Assembly (NCBI GenBank): GCA_026874595.1
Contig: CM049307.1
Span: forward strand, 61,966,370 to 62,030,369
Source of the DNA: Sipunculus nudus
Lineage: Eukaryota > Annelida > Sipuncula > Golfingiida > Sipunculidae
Direction of reading: 5' to 3'
DNA: 64,000 nt
Position numbers and translations under genes: made by a program. The notes beneath the pieces were generated by a model, which was not told the DNA's origin, searched no databases, and saw nothing but the letters and a program-made list of their open reading frames with translations. Below, piece by piece: positions 24,621 to 40,400 of this stretch (position 1 is the first letter of the stretch; every line of letters starts with the position of its first letter).

Positions 24621-27600
24621 ATACTAGCATGTTCTCAATTATATAACTTTTTTTATTTCACATTCATTGAAAGAATATGAGCATGGATAATATTTGTTAT
24701 GTATGTGGTTTCAGTGCTACATTTTCCTTAAATTTTCCCTTTTTTGTACTACTTTTTCGGTAATTCCTATCCTACTTTTTGTCCTATTTTTTCCGAAGGG
24801 CATGCCTGCTAACCTGATATTTAAAATATGTTTTTTCTACAGCTATTTCAACAGATCTGTTACAAACATTTACACATTTTCCATAACTAGTTGGTCAATG
24901 AGTATACACGCATGTACATATCCATTCAAAGGCACAAGTTTATCAACAATTGCTGCTTTTAAAGACTTGTATTTTTGACACGCGTGTTTTTCATAGAGTT
25001 CAGTGTTACCTTTCAAACCAAAACTTCAATGAAATAGTCTTGATCCTTCATCCCCACAACATAAAAATATACAAATTTCACTAAGCGCATGGAATGAACT
25101 TTTCGTCATTTTAAGTTAGGATCTCAGGAGGCCCATCTTGCATATTCAAAATTCTGTGTTAAAGTTTAGGAGACGGCTTTTATTTGTGATTTTGAAAAAA
25201 AAAGTTTGTATAAATTTGCAAAATCAATGAGTGCAGAAAAGTGAAAGCCCACACTAGCCCTATCATATATAACAAACAAAATGAAAATTGGTAAAAACAT
25301 AAAGGAGAAGAAGCATTTTTTTAAATTTTGAAATAATTTGCATAAATTTGCATAATTTATGATTTACAAATAGGACTCACAGCATCAATATACATCTGTA
25401 GAACAGTGCATTTTGTATTAAAGCATGAAATTGATTTAGGTGTTAAATGCAGGCAAGTGTTCATATTATCTGTATATTAACAAACGGTGCCACTTAACCA
25501 TTGTCTTGCAACTTCTTCGCGGCCTAGAAATGCCTGCATGTGTTTTGAATTGTTTGGTTTCAAATGTATCCAAAGAGGGGTAATTTTCCAAATTTTCTCA
25601 CAAATCTTGATGAATTTTACATAATTTGAAACTATCACAGCTATGCAGGTGAAACCAGCCAAAAAACAAATCCGGCTGAAATTGAACAGATTTGTCCTAA
25701 ATACAAGAACGGTTGATATGTAAGGGGGTAAAGTTAAGGTCCTCACCCCAAGAATCTTACAACTATACGTAAAGTTTTACTTGAGGCAAAATTTATAAAA
25801 GACAATTTTTCAGGATTGTCTCCATGTAGTGTCTTTAAATTTTGTGCGCTCATATACTAGTATTATGGATATCTTTATTCATAATACAATTCAACTGACG
25901 CTTTCTTAAAACATTTTAATCATCATAATATTTGATATCCAGCAATTAAATAACAAATCACAAAAAAAAAACTAATTTGCCTGAATTCCTCGGGAATTTT
26001 CAAACGAGTAAATATCAGGCCTCGGTTTCAAAGGTATATGTAGTTCAAAACATGGCATGGGCAAATGAAAAGTTGAACTGGTTTTTCTTGCAAAAACAAA
26101 CACCAGGAAATCTTTAAAGTATTATAAACACACAAATGGATTTACATGATGCTTTTATTAACATCAACAATTTCACAGACAAAATATGTACGGAGATGGC
26201 TATATATAGTACACTTATTCAACTACACCTACACAGCTAATAAAGTGACGTATTATATGATGCTGGAATGTGAGACATACAGTACATGAATTTGTACATG
26301 ACACGAAAATAAAATGTATTTATACTTTGTTCATACCATTTCCTTTTACAACCAAGTGCGGAACTAACTGCACTGATAAACACCAGCTGTATTTAATCCA
26401 TGATTTTGTTCTCAATTATCTTGTTTTAGTAGATAATGGTTATAAATTAAGCATATAAACGTGAGGACAAGTACACAAATAAATACTGCAATTCCTGTTG
26501 TCGTTTCATATCTTTTAACCCTTCACAAATTTAAATATAAAATAGGTAACGAGTTGCTCACCAGGTGGCACTAGTTCTCATTTATGCCAGATAATTTTTG
26601 TTTTGGCTCGGCTATGGAATATATTCTATATATACATATCAGAATTTCAGATAACACATATCGACTGAGAAGCCCCTGTGCCTTTGTAAATGACCAAACT
26701 GTGCTTATAAACAGCAGCTGCATTTGACATATGATGGTGTTCAACAGAAAACCTTATTTTAAAAGCAGATTATGATTATTATTACAATGCATATCCAGCA
26801 GAGAAATCTACACAAACGAATACTGCAGGTTGTATACTCCTGTACATATATTATCCAAATTACCTTGATCAAGAAAGTTCTGTTTCCTTCCATGCCTGTT
26901 TGTGTGTTGGTCTGTCTAGCAGGATAATTAAAAAGTGTCAATTATTTTTCCATGATAGTTTGTGGAGGGTTGGGACTTAGACCAAATAAGATCACATTAA
27001 AGTTTGGTGCAGATTTGCATAAAGGGGCAGATCTAGTAGAATTTGGCGTTTCCACTGAAACCTCTTCTTGGATTTAGGAATAAAACAGGTTATAATTTGC
27101 TAATTACTCACCAGATGGTGCTGCTTGTCACACAAGGCTCTGTCCTTTGCTGGTGGACATGAACGTGTGCTTGTTATGATGTTGTGTATGCATGTTTGGA
27201 ATTGATGTATACCTTCATATAAAACATGTTCAGTGGGGTATATACTGACATTTTTCAAGAACTACAATTCTGTGAAACTTTTCAACATGCAACATTTTCA
27301 TACATAAAGGCTGCATGAAGTATAAATTTTAGACCAAAAAAAAAAAAAAAAGGGTATGGTTCTCAGGCACTGCCCGCGTCAATTTTAACCCCCCTGCATT
27401 AACACGTTTTATTTTGATTTTCATCTTTCAAGAAGATAAAAAATACAATTTTGATAAGATTTCCTATGTTATGTAATGCTTTTGCCTGTTTAGCAATACA
27501 ATTCTGTTATTTTCATGCTTTTCCCTGATCTTGACATTTTTATTGACACATACAAAAAAAGGTAAAAAAAAAAATTGCCTGCCCACACTTGTTTCTGAAA

Positions 27601-28035
27601 AAGAGTGCCTAAGAACCATACCTTTTTTTTCTTACTGAAAAGAATATATGAACAGTACTTAGTGTGTTTAAACATCCATAGCTTAGAAATGGCTAAAAGT
27701 ATGTGGCAGTGGATTGAAAATGAACACTTTATTATGCATGTACATGTAGTTTGATCTCTGCACTTTGTAACAACTAAGTCTTGCTGTTTTGTTCAAACCT
27801 TTAAAACTATGTTTCATCTCCTCAGTATTAAATACAGTAAAACCCTGATAATTCGGCACCTGGTGTAATAAGACACATACCAACAAATTTATAATGTCCT
27901 TATCAGGCAGTTTGTACAATTCAACTACTGCACCTTTATAGAGATCCTACATCCCATATAACAAGTCATATCATGATTGCCAATATATTTCAACCAAAAA
28001 ATTGGATATGCCTGAATAATTACACTGAAACAATG
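24621..28035. other. Intergenic, nothing recognised
   Basis: AT-rich, with stops in all frames. It lies between SAMD8 exon 1 and the TBC1D16 stop. No exon or repeat structure was recognised apart from an A-run at 27335-27351. Confidence 0.35.
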
Positions 28036-28705
<670 letters not shown>

Positions 28706-28739
28706 CCATTCTGGTTCATTGTTTATAGATGGAAAGGGT

Positions 28740-28905
28740 ATACACAGAAAGGGTATAGCCTACACAGAAAAATTGTTTCACTGCCGCTGGGATTCAAACC
28801 CATGATCTTCAAAATTCTGGTGTGGCTGACAAGTGATTAAGCACAAATCCAGAATTACAAATGCACATTTCCCATATATAACAGCACAATTAGGGTAAAA
28901 TATAC
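28740..28905 (-). repeat. Possible tRNA-derived SINE or tRNA relic
   Basis: On the minus strand ATGGGTTTGAATCCCAGC (about 28788-28805) closely matches a pol III B box in a T-arm context. It is preceded by an acceptable but weak A-box region, and the TA tract would be its 3' tail. No intact cloverleaf could be drawn. Confidence 0.3.
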
Positions 28906-31294
28906 CCTGAATGTATTTTTCAAAAGTGAGCCTGATCAATAGATGTACTAAGTAAGTACATGTATATGAAATGTAATGTGAAGATGCAATTATCTTTTTC
29001 AAATTTGATTCTAATTTTCTTATAGACATGATTCACAATTCAGTTAATAAAGTTAAATGAAAGGCTGCCAAGTTTGAATTCAGAGCCTTTGAGCATCTTT
29101 ATGTGTTGTTCAAAATTCAAACCTTTTACAAACCTGTTCATTGCTCCAAAAAAAACTCTATTCTGTATTAATTGTTCAAATGTTTATCAACTTGCTGCTT
29201 CATTTAAACCATCACATCAGTGGACTACATGGACCAACACTGAAAAAATGTGTATGCAAAAGAAGGAACCGTACATATATGAGGGAAACAAGAGTATGAA
29301 ATAGATTGGTTTGGACATAATACTTGATGATTTTGTGCTTTCTATAATAATGTAGACAATACAAGTTATCATCTTTCCTTTTTGGCATTTATTGTTCAGA
29401 CACATCCTGTTGTGGAGAAAAATACTGACACTCTTGACTGCCAACTGAGTATATATGATACAAAAATAAAATGAAAAAAGTGCATTAGAGGCAACAGATC
29501 TGAGCATACAATACATTGAACTATTTCTTGATAAGTTACCCTAAATTAGCTAAATAATGCAGTCAGTGGGTCTGCTCTAAGTAATTTGAAAGAGCTAAGG
29601 CCATACACATATGATAAATTTTATGGATATCTCGCTCCCATTTTCTCACAGATCAATCTTTTTTCCCCATATGAATACCAGGTCCTTGGTAATCATGCTA
29701 ATTTGTGCTATGGCACACATTAATTAAAAGAAATCTTAAAAAGTATGGAATGTGGACTAAATTTTGTGTTGATTAACACACGGTTTCAAGTTGTGAAGCA
29801 ATATTTTGTATAATCTAAGCAAAGTTGCAAAATTCTACATACTGTATCTTGACGGGTAAATAATAAAAATATAAAATATAGGCCCTCCTGGACCAAGTTT
29901 TTTGTTATTGGAGTCAGTTGAACAATTATTTTTTTTATGTGCCTAAGTGACAATCATTTTTACACAAATTCATTAGCTAATATTGTCCTAAGATTTGTCT
30001 CTCATCCTTGATATAAGCACTGATAATGCATCCATCTTGCAGTAAGAATATACAGTCATTTTTTTCAGTTGGTTAATCAAGTTATGCTATGGGCAGACAC
30101 CTGATTTTTAGCATGACTAGTAAAAAACACTTGACACTTGATACACACAAATAGCCAGCTTAATCACTGACTTTTAAAATTGGGAACATTGTGTTTGAGT
30201 TGTAACATATTCTGGCAGTACTTGCATCACTAGTGTTAAACAGTTTGAAACATTCATCAAAGTGGAATATTCAATCATACCATAACCCAAGAACTGGTCA
30301 GCAACACTGCAGCAAAGTGAAATGTAAATTGAAGGTGTAAAACTGAATAAAAGCATACTGATACAGAACCCTGATTAATAACTGGTAAATCTGATACATA
30401 GTAAATCTTAGACATGAGAGAGGCAGTCTGACACTGAGCAAGTAATTGATTCAAATTAAACAGGAAAATGCAATCCTGTCTTGACATCATGAAAGTGCTT
30501 GTACATGCTGCCATCTGGAGGTAAGAAGAGAAATTAACATGCAACCTGTCACTGCAGACCTGGATACCTTTGTTGATACAAAGCAATTTACAGAATATAC
30601 CTCAGATCTACCTACCTGGGGAAAGTCAGCCTTCACTGCATGATGCTTCAATCTGACTGGAATACCAGTCATAACTACTTCATACTCACAGCAGACTGAG
30701 ATTTTCTTTACCTCATTTTAATGCTATCACAACACACACTAAATTCAGTATTTAATCAAGCTTTTACAAATTTCTTCTGGACTTTTTCATATAGAGAGGA
30801 ATGTGATACAGCTGAGAATTAAATGATGAATTTAACAAATTCACCTGCATGCCAAACTTCCTGCCACGTTCCCTTTGACATTACATCATCCCGACTAACT
30901 GTTCTGGAAATTTCCAAGAAAAAAATTCATACCTTATCAGCATGCAGCAGCTAGAATCTTTGATACATGGCCGCATTTGATACTGCTCATACAAGGCAAA
31001 GATTAATACATCAAATACATTTAAACAGATATCTGTTAAAATATAGCCTGATTTAGATTAAATATAACATCTACCGGTAAATAATTCTAAATATACATGA
31101 GCTGGCACAGGTATTTGGGATTTGTACATCACATAAATTATATTATCTATTAATAACTAATGACTAGTCACACTAAGTTTTATGGCAAAGTGAATATCGG
31201 TATGATTTATACATGCAGGTAAAGGATGAACAAGGTATTACTGTGAATCATGGGTAATGAATAATTTATCTGTTCATTATGGCAGCTTTCTGGT
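28906..31294 (-). other. TBC1D16 3' flank, probably including its 3' UTR
   Basis: No exon-like ORF. The TBC1D16 stop is at 31295 on the minus strand, so the 3' UTR occupies the upper part. The polyadenylation site cannot be chosen. Confidence 0.35.
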
Positions 31295-31489
31295 TTATAT
31301 GATGGTTTTGCGGGCTGGACTCTTTGGTTTTCCTCCATACGGGCACTGGTCATCTCCGTGGTTCCCATCACACTCCACCGTGGGAGCATACCCACTATCC
31401 CACATCCCTGCCCCGCACAGACTGCACAGGTCACGCAGTGTGCAAGGAATCTTGTCACGAGTCCGGAACTGGTGCAACATACCTCTTGC
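31295..31489 (-). CDS. TBC1D16: TBC1D16 terminal exon 9
   Basis: 195 bp. Acceptor TTTTTTATTGCAG. ARGMLHQFRTRDKIPCTLRD, then LCSLCGAGMWDSGYAPTVEC and CPYGG, ending KTII and TAA at 31297-31295. It is shorter than the human tail, which continues after CPYGG. Confidence 0.94.
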   Translation of the reverse strand, partial: ARGMLHQFRTRDKIPCTLRDLCSLCGAGMWDSGYAPTVECDGNHGDDQCPYGGKPKSPARKTII

Positions 31490-34400
31490 CTGCAATAAAA
31501 AATAAAACATTTTTAGATTGAGAGAGGTATCTCATATTATGAAATGTGACTTCATACATTTTGCGACAAGTAAAAATGACCCATGGCATGGCCCAAAAAA
31601 CTCAGCATAATATTATGTGTAGAATCTGTACACCTTTTGTCACAATCATCATTTGATTCTTATATTCAGCTTGTAGTCAGTTTGAAATTGTTATATACTG
31701 TATTACGATCAGTAATCAGACCAGTGCTGACATCTATTGACAGAATAAAGAGTTCCAAGACTGGACAACTCACTGAGTACCATTGGTAACAGTTTTCTCA
31801 CATTGTTCAGAATTTTTCTTTCAAGAGATTCAAGTCCTCATTTGACAAATATTTGAGTGAGAAAAACTGTGTCTTAAATGGATTCTTGAGGGAACAAAAA
31901 TACAAATGGTCACCTTCCTTACTTGTAGCAGAACAACTTTTCTTTTATGATAAAATTTTATATTTGATCTATACCTGCCTTATAGTAAAGAGTGGGATTG
32001 CATGTAATGAGAATTTGTCTGACCTTGCGGAGGACGACCTCTCCGTTCATATGCATGGACAGGCTACTGAAGTGGAACAGCATCTCATCGGCTGGCAGGT
32101 CCTGCTGAACGACATCTTCTCCGTAAACCGAAATGATTGCCAGTACAACAAATAGGTGGAAGTAGTCTGTCTGGTAGTGAGCCCAGCATGCCTCCCAGAT
32201 ACGCAAAGCCTCGGGAGCTGGGAATTCTCGTTTAAAACACAACAGAATCCACCTGAAGGAACAGAACAAAATCATAAATAATGGCCTAATGAAAAACCAA
32301 ATCCACCTGAAAGAACAGGATGGTTTATTGCTATTTTGCCAGATTCACTGTTATATTCCCAGATTCCCTGTTATTTTCCAAGATTAACTCCTATTTGCCA
32401 GATTCACTGTTATTTTCCAGACTCATTGCTATTTTCCTAGATTCTTTGCTATATTTTAAAGATTCACTGCTATTTTCTCAGAATCATCGCTATATTGCCA
32501 TAATCATTGTTATTTTCCCAGATTCAATGTTATTTTCCAGGATCATTCCTATTTTCCCAGAATCATTCCTTTTTTCCCGGATTCACAGGTACTTTTGAAG
32601 ATTTGCAGTTATTTTTCCAGATTCATTGTTATTTTCCCAGATTTACTGCTTTTCACCCAGATTCACTGTTATTTTACCAGTTTAATTACTTATTATCAGA
32701 TTAACTGTTATTTTCCCAGATTCACTGCTGTTTTCCCAGATTCACTGCTATTTTCCCAGATTCACTGCTATTCTCCCAGATTCACTGCTATTTTTCCAAA
32801 TTCATTGCCATTTTCCAAGATTCATTATTTTCCGAGAATCACTGCTATTTTCCCAGATTCACTGCTTTTTCCCAAGATTCACTGCTATTTTCCTAGATTC
32901 ACTATTTTCCCAAATTGCTATTTCCAAGATTAACAGCTATTTTCCCAGATTAACTGCTATTTTCCCAGATTCACTGTTATTTCCCAGATTCTCTGATATT
33001 CTCTCATATTAACTACTATAACCCAGATTCACTATTTCCCAGATTCACTGTTATTTTCCAAGATTCACTATATTCCAAAATTAACTGCTATTTCCAAGAT
33101 TCACTATTTTCCCAGATTCACTGCTATTTTCCTAGATTCCTTGCAATTTTTCCCAGATTCACTACTTTTCTCCAAGATTCATTGCTATTTTCCTAGATTC
33201 ACTGCTATTCTCCCAGATTCATTGCTATGTTCCCAGATTCACAGTTTGAATAAATAAGACACTGATATAACAATCAAGATTAAAACAAAATCATACCTTG
33301 TGAAATATTTCAGTAAAAAAAAGACAACATTTTAGATATCAACTATTGCAGATGAGGTATTTAGCAGTGTGAAGGATAATGAACATGTTTAACCTTAACA
33401 CAGAAAAACATATGCTATTTTGGGTACTGGTCTTATTAAAAAATACATGATACATAAGTATCAACAGAGCTGCTGTGGCAAAGCATCATATAACATTACA
33501 CTGATATATCATAATATATAATGGGTCTGAGTCGGCTGTTTAGTCATAAAACACCAGTGTCCCCAGGAGATCCATCGTGAAATAGTAGCCCACTATGAAT
33601 AAAATGTGTATAATAGGCTTGGTTCAAATGCAAATGCGTTTAATTACATTTCAAAATGGCACATTTGTATTTAAATTCAGAGCTACTGATAACTCTGCAA
33701 ATGCATATACATATGAGAATGATAATCTTAAATTATCAAATACAAACATATTACTTGAGTCCCATCTTGCAATGAAAAGGCAAGACAGTTTCATAAGAAT
33801 AGTGAAATAAGTTTCCAATATGCTAATCTACCATATTGACTGGTTTCAGAACCATGACATTATTCATTACATTATGCACACACACCTTGATATACTAATG
33901 CATCTGTGAGTGCACTGTATTTGCATTTGATAAATAATATAATATTGCATTTGATAATATTTAATCATTTTTCCATCTGATCTGAAATATGCATTTTTAA
34001 ATGTGCTGAATTGCATTTGAACCCTGGCCTAGTAAACAAGATTTCTTTACTGATAATTTTGCCGTTCATATTGTGTATAATTTTGCTTCTGATAATTTCT
34101 ACATTCATACCTGTGGCAGAACAAGAGAGCCATCCCATCCTGCATCTTCATCAGATGCTTGTAGAAGCGAGGCAGCATGATACGAATCAGCTCACCCAGG
34201 TACATCTGAAAGTACAACATGACATCATAGTGACAGAGGATAAAAAGTGCAGAGGGTCTAGTCTGGTAGCAATAGTCACTGATGCATAAAAATATTTATA
34301 TTACTTATTATAACTGACTGTGGCATTCAACCATTGGCATATAAATCCTATGTGGCCAAGCCAGTATTTGGTTTTGAACTGTCACCAACCATGTCCTAAG

Positions 34401-37400
34401 GGGGGTCATTTTCCATAATTAACCATAAATCCTGAAAATGTTGACATTATTTTGCAAAGTGGCTACCGCATATGCTATTTATCAGAAACTATGCCAGTGA
34501 ACTCGGCTCATGTCAGCTCAACCAAAGAAAGACCCTGTTCTGCACAAACTCAACCGAAGTCCTGCTGGCCTATCCTAATGCAAGAATGGGTAAATATGCT
34601 TGGGTGTACAATCGACCATGCCACACCACTGAAGGTAAAGCAAATAAATTAAAATTTTTTTTTTCAGCTTAAAAGAGGGCACCATCTTTGGAAAAAAATA
34701 AAATCATAACAATATACATTTAACACAAATGACTGAACTGTATTTTAAAATGCAATTTGAGCTTTAAGTGAATTACGAACATTTATTTATTTATTTAATT
34801 TTTCATTGACCATGTACTGGCAGATCTTAGCTTTGGGACTTTTTTGTTTTACAAGTCTACAAGGTTATAAAATGTTACAGAATTCCTTCAGAAAAGAAAC
34901 CCACTCCTTTACATGAAAACAAAACAGCCACTGACAAAAGACCCTCACCCTGCTACCATCTGGAGAGTCAAGATTGTACTACAAATTTATATTTTTTTAA
35001 CCATTTGAATTTTAGAATCAGGATTTAAGATCCAGATCATCTTCAAGGAGGCCTGTAATGCTGTAGAGACCTGCCTTGTGTAAAATTTTTAAGTGGAAAC
35101 ATACTAAAGTTTATGAGTCACAGGTGTGGGACAAACAAATATGCACACATAAATACATATATACAGACAGACCTAAATGCAATTCTTATGTCCTTCTGGG
35201 GTCAGAGGTCATATAATATATATATCATGCATGGTGTCACATGGATACCAAGGCCCAGGCATAAGTAGTATGACACGTCATTCAAGGCTCGTGTCAATGC
35301 CCATAGGCAATATGGTTTGTTCATTTTATTTTCAACACAGTGAGCTCATATCAGCACGGCACTCAGTGATGTACTGCAACAGAAAAAATTGAAAAGCTTC
35401 ACAATGCCTGTTACATCATTGTGCTCTAGGACACACTGCCAAGGAATGAAACTGACAACATACTGGGACCCTGGATATATGAAGGTGCCATTGTGTATGC
35501 ACTGCTGAACTGTGTTTCACTTTACGAGTACTTCATGAAAACAGGCAACTGTATACTGTTGATTGTTTTCATAATATGTGTGGTCATTTTATAAAAACAT
35601 GATGAACCGAATTTTTCAGTATCACCTTCCCTATTGGCCTTCAGGCAGCCTTATCACCCTGTGGGCCTCAGGCCCATATGGCTGCCAGAAGGCAATTACG
35701 GAGGTAATACCGAACAAGCTGGTTAATAACATATAAAACAGTGTGGTGTTCAACATACCAGCTGCCTGTCCATATCAATGTCTTTTGGTGAACTGACAAA
35801 GATGGTTCGCTGCATGAGACCCACAAAGCACCAGTAGGCATCAGCCTCTCTCTGAACCTCCGCCAGTACTGGTGACAACAGGTCGGACATCTCCTGACTG
35901 TAACCTAACTGTGGATTGGCTACAGCGTAGTTCAGTAAGATGTTCCTGCAAGAGCAGAGAGATAACTTATATTTTTAATAATGGAATGTTTTTAATTTGA
36001 TAATCTCAATATTGATATTACTATATATTTAATATAAAATATTAATTAAATACTTAAGCTTGGTATTACAATGTGCACATGGCCCTGAAAATAGGGAAGG
36101 TGTTACCAATGCTACACAAATTGAAAGTAAAGCATTGACAGATATACGGCTGTACATTATTAACAGAGGTCACCCAAGGGTCACAATACTAAACATACAG
36201 ATTGCAAGAAACACTAGAGGTCTATGGCAACAGTTCCATGAACAAGAATGTTTTTCAGTTCTTAAAAAGTTGAAGGTTCATTTACTGTAAATTCAATTAT
36301 TTAAATACAGACAGTCTTAAACACTGTAACAACATTTCAGTTGAAAGGTAACAATGAGTAAACAGTGTTGACAATGATGTATGATGCCACGACTTTAAGA
36401 AACCATTCTTTGTTCCAAATGATCAATGGTTACACAAATGAACAATGACCTTCACTCATATATACACTCACTGAAGTACTTCAATGTGAGGATTTCCTTC
36501 TCCCTTGAAGTACGGATGGCTCCGGTCTGTCCGGACAACGTCTTTCTCTACAGTACACTGGATGCTGCGCCAGAACCTCTCCTGTTCTTCTGTACTCATG
36601 AGGTCTCTGTCAAGTAAAATCCAGACTGGTCAGCAAAGACTCAAGCAAGAATATCATGCATAATCACATCACTCCTATTCTGAAAGACCTACACTGGTTG
36701 ACTATTCAGAGCTGACTTGACTTCAAGGTACTGAAACACACCTACAAGGCTCTACATGGCAGGATATATGCAGGATATGCTCTCTAGCTAGAATGTTCAA
36801 GACTCTCATTCTAGTCACTCAGAACTGCTACCTATGGCAAAGATGTTTTAGTTGGAGCGCATCTAGTCTGTTGAACAACCTACCAATCCATTTCAGAGAG
36901 GCCTTCTTGGTTGACTCTTATAAACATTCCTTTGAGACATTTATTGTACAATAAGTCTGAATTATAGTTTTCTTTTACTAGTATCATTTAGTATCTATTT
37001 CAGGGTTAATTTCTGTATTTTTTGGTGTACTTTATGTTATGAAAACAGCACTACATAAATGTGGTTCATAAATAAAGAATATATATAAAAAAGAGCTGTT
37101 AAGGGAAAGTTGTTGCTGGAGATTCTTTGTAATGTTAATTCTCTAAATTCTTTATTTTGCCAATGCCACAGGTTGATAACGCCATCTGTTGACTAAATCC
37201 TATACACAAAAACCTGTATCAATCAGGACTCAATTTTTCCTTCCAAATGATTGTCCTCTGATAGAAATTTAAGTTTGGGAAGATAATAAAATAACATCTA
37301 CTGGCCTTGGTGAACTAATAACATCCAGAATGTTTGAATAAATATGCAAATGTCCTTTATGTTTTAAAAACAATCTGAAATCTCAGACAGTTTCATTAAA

Positions 37401-40400
37401 GTACCTTTGTTTTCGTATATTCTGGTATTCAATGTATTTGTCATTGCGGATCTGTTCACGCTCCTCGTACGTGGATTTGTATGGGTAGTAGTGCAGGAGG
37501 AACGGCCACATTTCATGTCTCAGGCCCGGGTCTATCCCAGCAAAGAATACTGCCTGAAAGATATAATTATAACAGTCTGTCAGTTGTTCATCAGCTATAT
37601 ATAAATATGTACAGGTAAGGCTTAAAAGAAGACTGGGTCCTCAAGCACTTCAAAAATCAGTGTGGCAGGGACAATTTATTTTGAAATTTTTCAATAAAAA
37701 TTTCATTTAATCAGGGGAAAACAAAAAAAAATTACAGAACTGTTTGATAAACAGTTAAACACACATCTTATCAAAATAAAAATAAAATTTTTTTGAAAGT
37801 TAATTATTTTATTTTCTTCAAAGAAATGTCTGAGGATCTGGAGCTCAAAACTGGGAAATTTCTGAATATTAAAATTTGTTATTAAGTATTACAATCTGTA
37901 TTTGTGTAATCAGATATCCATTTATTTCAGCCTTGAATTAATCTTACCACAGTATATGACTTCAGTTTTCAATGTTTTCTGCATACTTACAGAAAAAGGT
38001 TTACAAATAATATCTGAAGTACAGACATAACATTACAACATAAGTTACTTAGACTGGTTGCATATTCCCCTTCAGTCAAATGTTAACACCACAGATATAT
38101 GGTTTTTATTACTCTCTCTTTCCACTAGAGACAGCTGCTATGTAAACACAGGCATTGAACTTTGACCTTCTTTTACATAAACCACACATACCATCTGTAG
38201 AAGATTAAAAGTTTATGTATAACAACATGAATCTTATACTGAAGTGGGTTCCACTGATATAATAAAAAAGAAACATACAAATTACGATCATAAAAGTTCT
38301 AACATGTTTTTTCATTCAGTGTGATTCCTGCAGGAAGTGTTAACACTGACAGACGTGGAAATAATGTGAAAATGAGAGACCTGTGGTGGAAATTGAACAC
38401 ACTTATCTAAGAACTACAATATTTGCTGTGGTAATGATGCTAAAAAGTTCCTTAATGTTACCTTTCTGAGGGTGAGGTCATCTTCGATTTGACCTTGATC
38501 GTTCATATGCTGTTTCCATGTGGTATCGTTGACCATTTCATAAGCACCTTCCTCCGGGTGTGCCTGGTCATCAGGCAGGTATGGCCGGATAACAGAGAAC
38601 TGTTTGCACCTCATAGGGTCATCTTTACGTCGTTTGCTCTTACCCTGGGCAAGGAAGTTCCAGTCACTGAGGCACTCGGCCAATTTGTCCAGTCCACCAT
38701 GGTGAAAGTACAAAATCTTATACTGACTCTCCCGGCTAGCGATGACTAGTTGGCCTCGTGTGCAGCTGTCGTTGTTGTAAAATAGTCGTAGAGATCTCAT
38801 CTGACCTGAAATGATAAAATTATATAGAACTAATTAAAAGTGGCTTTGTTGTTGATGGGACAGTGAAGCATACAAGCAATACTCTTAAATAATGTGAAAT
38901 TAGAAATAACATGGGCCTAATATTGGATTTTCGATGGGTCATTAACCCTCATAGGTGTCAATCTTCAGTAAAATTTTTATGGAATTTACTTGAATGATTC
39001 TTGAGATAATGCATGCAAAAGGATTTCAAGTTCTCCGCCTCGTGGCCATATTGGATTTCTGATGGATCTGAATCTGATAGTGCACATCCCCTCATGGGTA
39101 TCAGTCTTTGGCAAAATTTTCACAGCAATTGCGTGAACAATTTGAGATAATGCCCATGAAAGGAGTTCCAAGCTCACTGCCTGACAGACATATTGTATTT
39201 CAAATGGTTCTGAAGTTTACATCCTCTCACTAGCTTCAATCTTCCCTAACATTTTCATGGCAATTGCTTGAATGGTTCTTGAAACAATGCATGCAAAAAA
39301 ACCCATGGACAGACAGATAGAAAGCCTGATTACTATATATAGGGCGCCAACCAAGGAGTGACCTTAAATAAGGCTTTAGCAGCATCCTGAAGTGATGTGA
39401 TGGTGTAATACTGAGTGACTCATTTCTCTGAGTGACTTTGTGGCATATATCACAAATTTCAGCATTCCAAATATATGTGACTGAAGTGCTTGGGTATATC
39501 AATACAGAGTATCAGTTGCAATCAGTAACACTCTAAGCTGATGTGTGTTTACAGCACTGGATATCACCTAAGGTAGTACTGCACTGAGCATTTCTTTAGA
39601 AACCTGTTAAAAATTGTAAAAACAGCTTGACATTTTTATCTTATATATGACATTTCTTTCAAGAACATGAATGGGAGAAATATTTCAAACTGTTAAAAAA
39701 GATGTGCATCTTGGTGTTTGTTTTTACTGGTGGGTCACAGAGATGATCGTGTGCTGTAATAAAAATGTTCTTTGGTGGAACTGCTGTGAAACAGATAATA
39801 CAATTCTTACTTACCCAGATCAACAGAAAAGACCCCACAGACTTGCTCTTTGGCACTCTTGGTTGGTGTTTCACCAGCATTGCGACCAACTTTGACAGCG
39901 TTTTCCGGAAATGTCATGTTATGAGTCATGTTGAAATCTGGAGAACCTGGAGTGTCAAGAAACTGGTGATGGACAGGGGAACTGCTGGCGGAGTCTGATG
40001 AGTATGGTGTCGGAGGATGTGAATCTGGACCCGAAGTTGGTGTTGACGACAATGAATCTGTAACATCTGTCACCGAGATGTCTGGTGTTGTCACATTAAT
40101 TGGGTAAGATCCATTCACGGAATTCAATTTAAGATCTAAAGACTGTTTGAGTTTCTCAACACTATTTGACCCATTTATTTTTTCACTTGCTGCATTTGGT
40201 GCACATCCAGATGTTGAAGGCTGAGATTTTGTCAGGTCAGGATCGTTTGCCTCTGTGGCGAGATTCTGTATGTTTTTCTGCAGTTCTTGCAGCATTTTGT
40301 TATAGCGCTCACTGCCAGGACTAGGGAATGTGGAGTCTGAGCTGAGACTCATGCTGTCAGCGTCGGTGCTCATCCCACTGCTGCCACCAGTTTGTGATCC

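Noticed and set aside
31207-31458. 83-residue minus-strand ORF overlapping the last TBC1D16 exon
   Set aside because: It is out of frame with the exon; the correct frame gives the conserved TBC1D16 C-terminus.
32320-33242. CRISPR-like regular repeats
   Set aside because: The 20-bp units are contiguous and variable, with no spacers, in an animal intron; it is a minisatellite.
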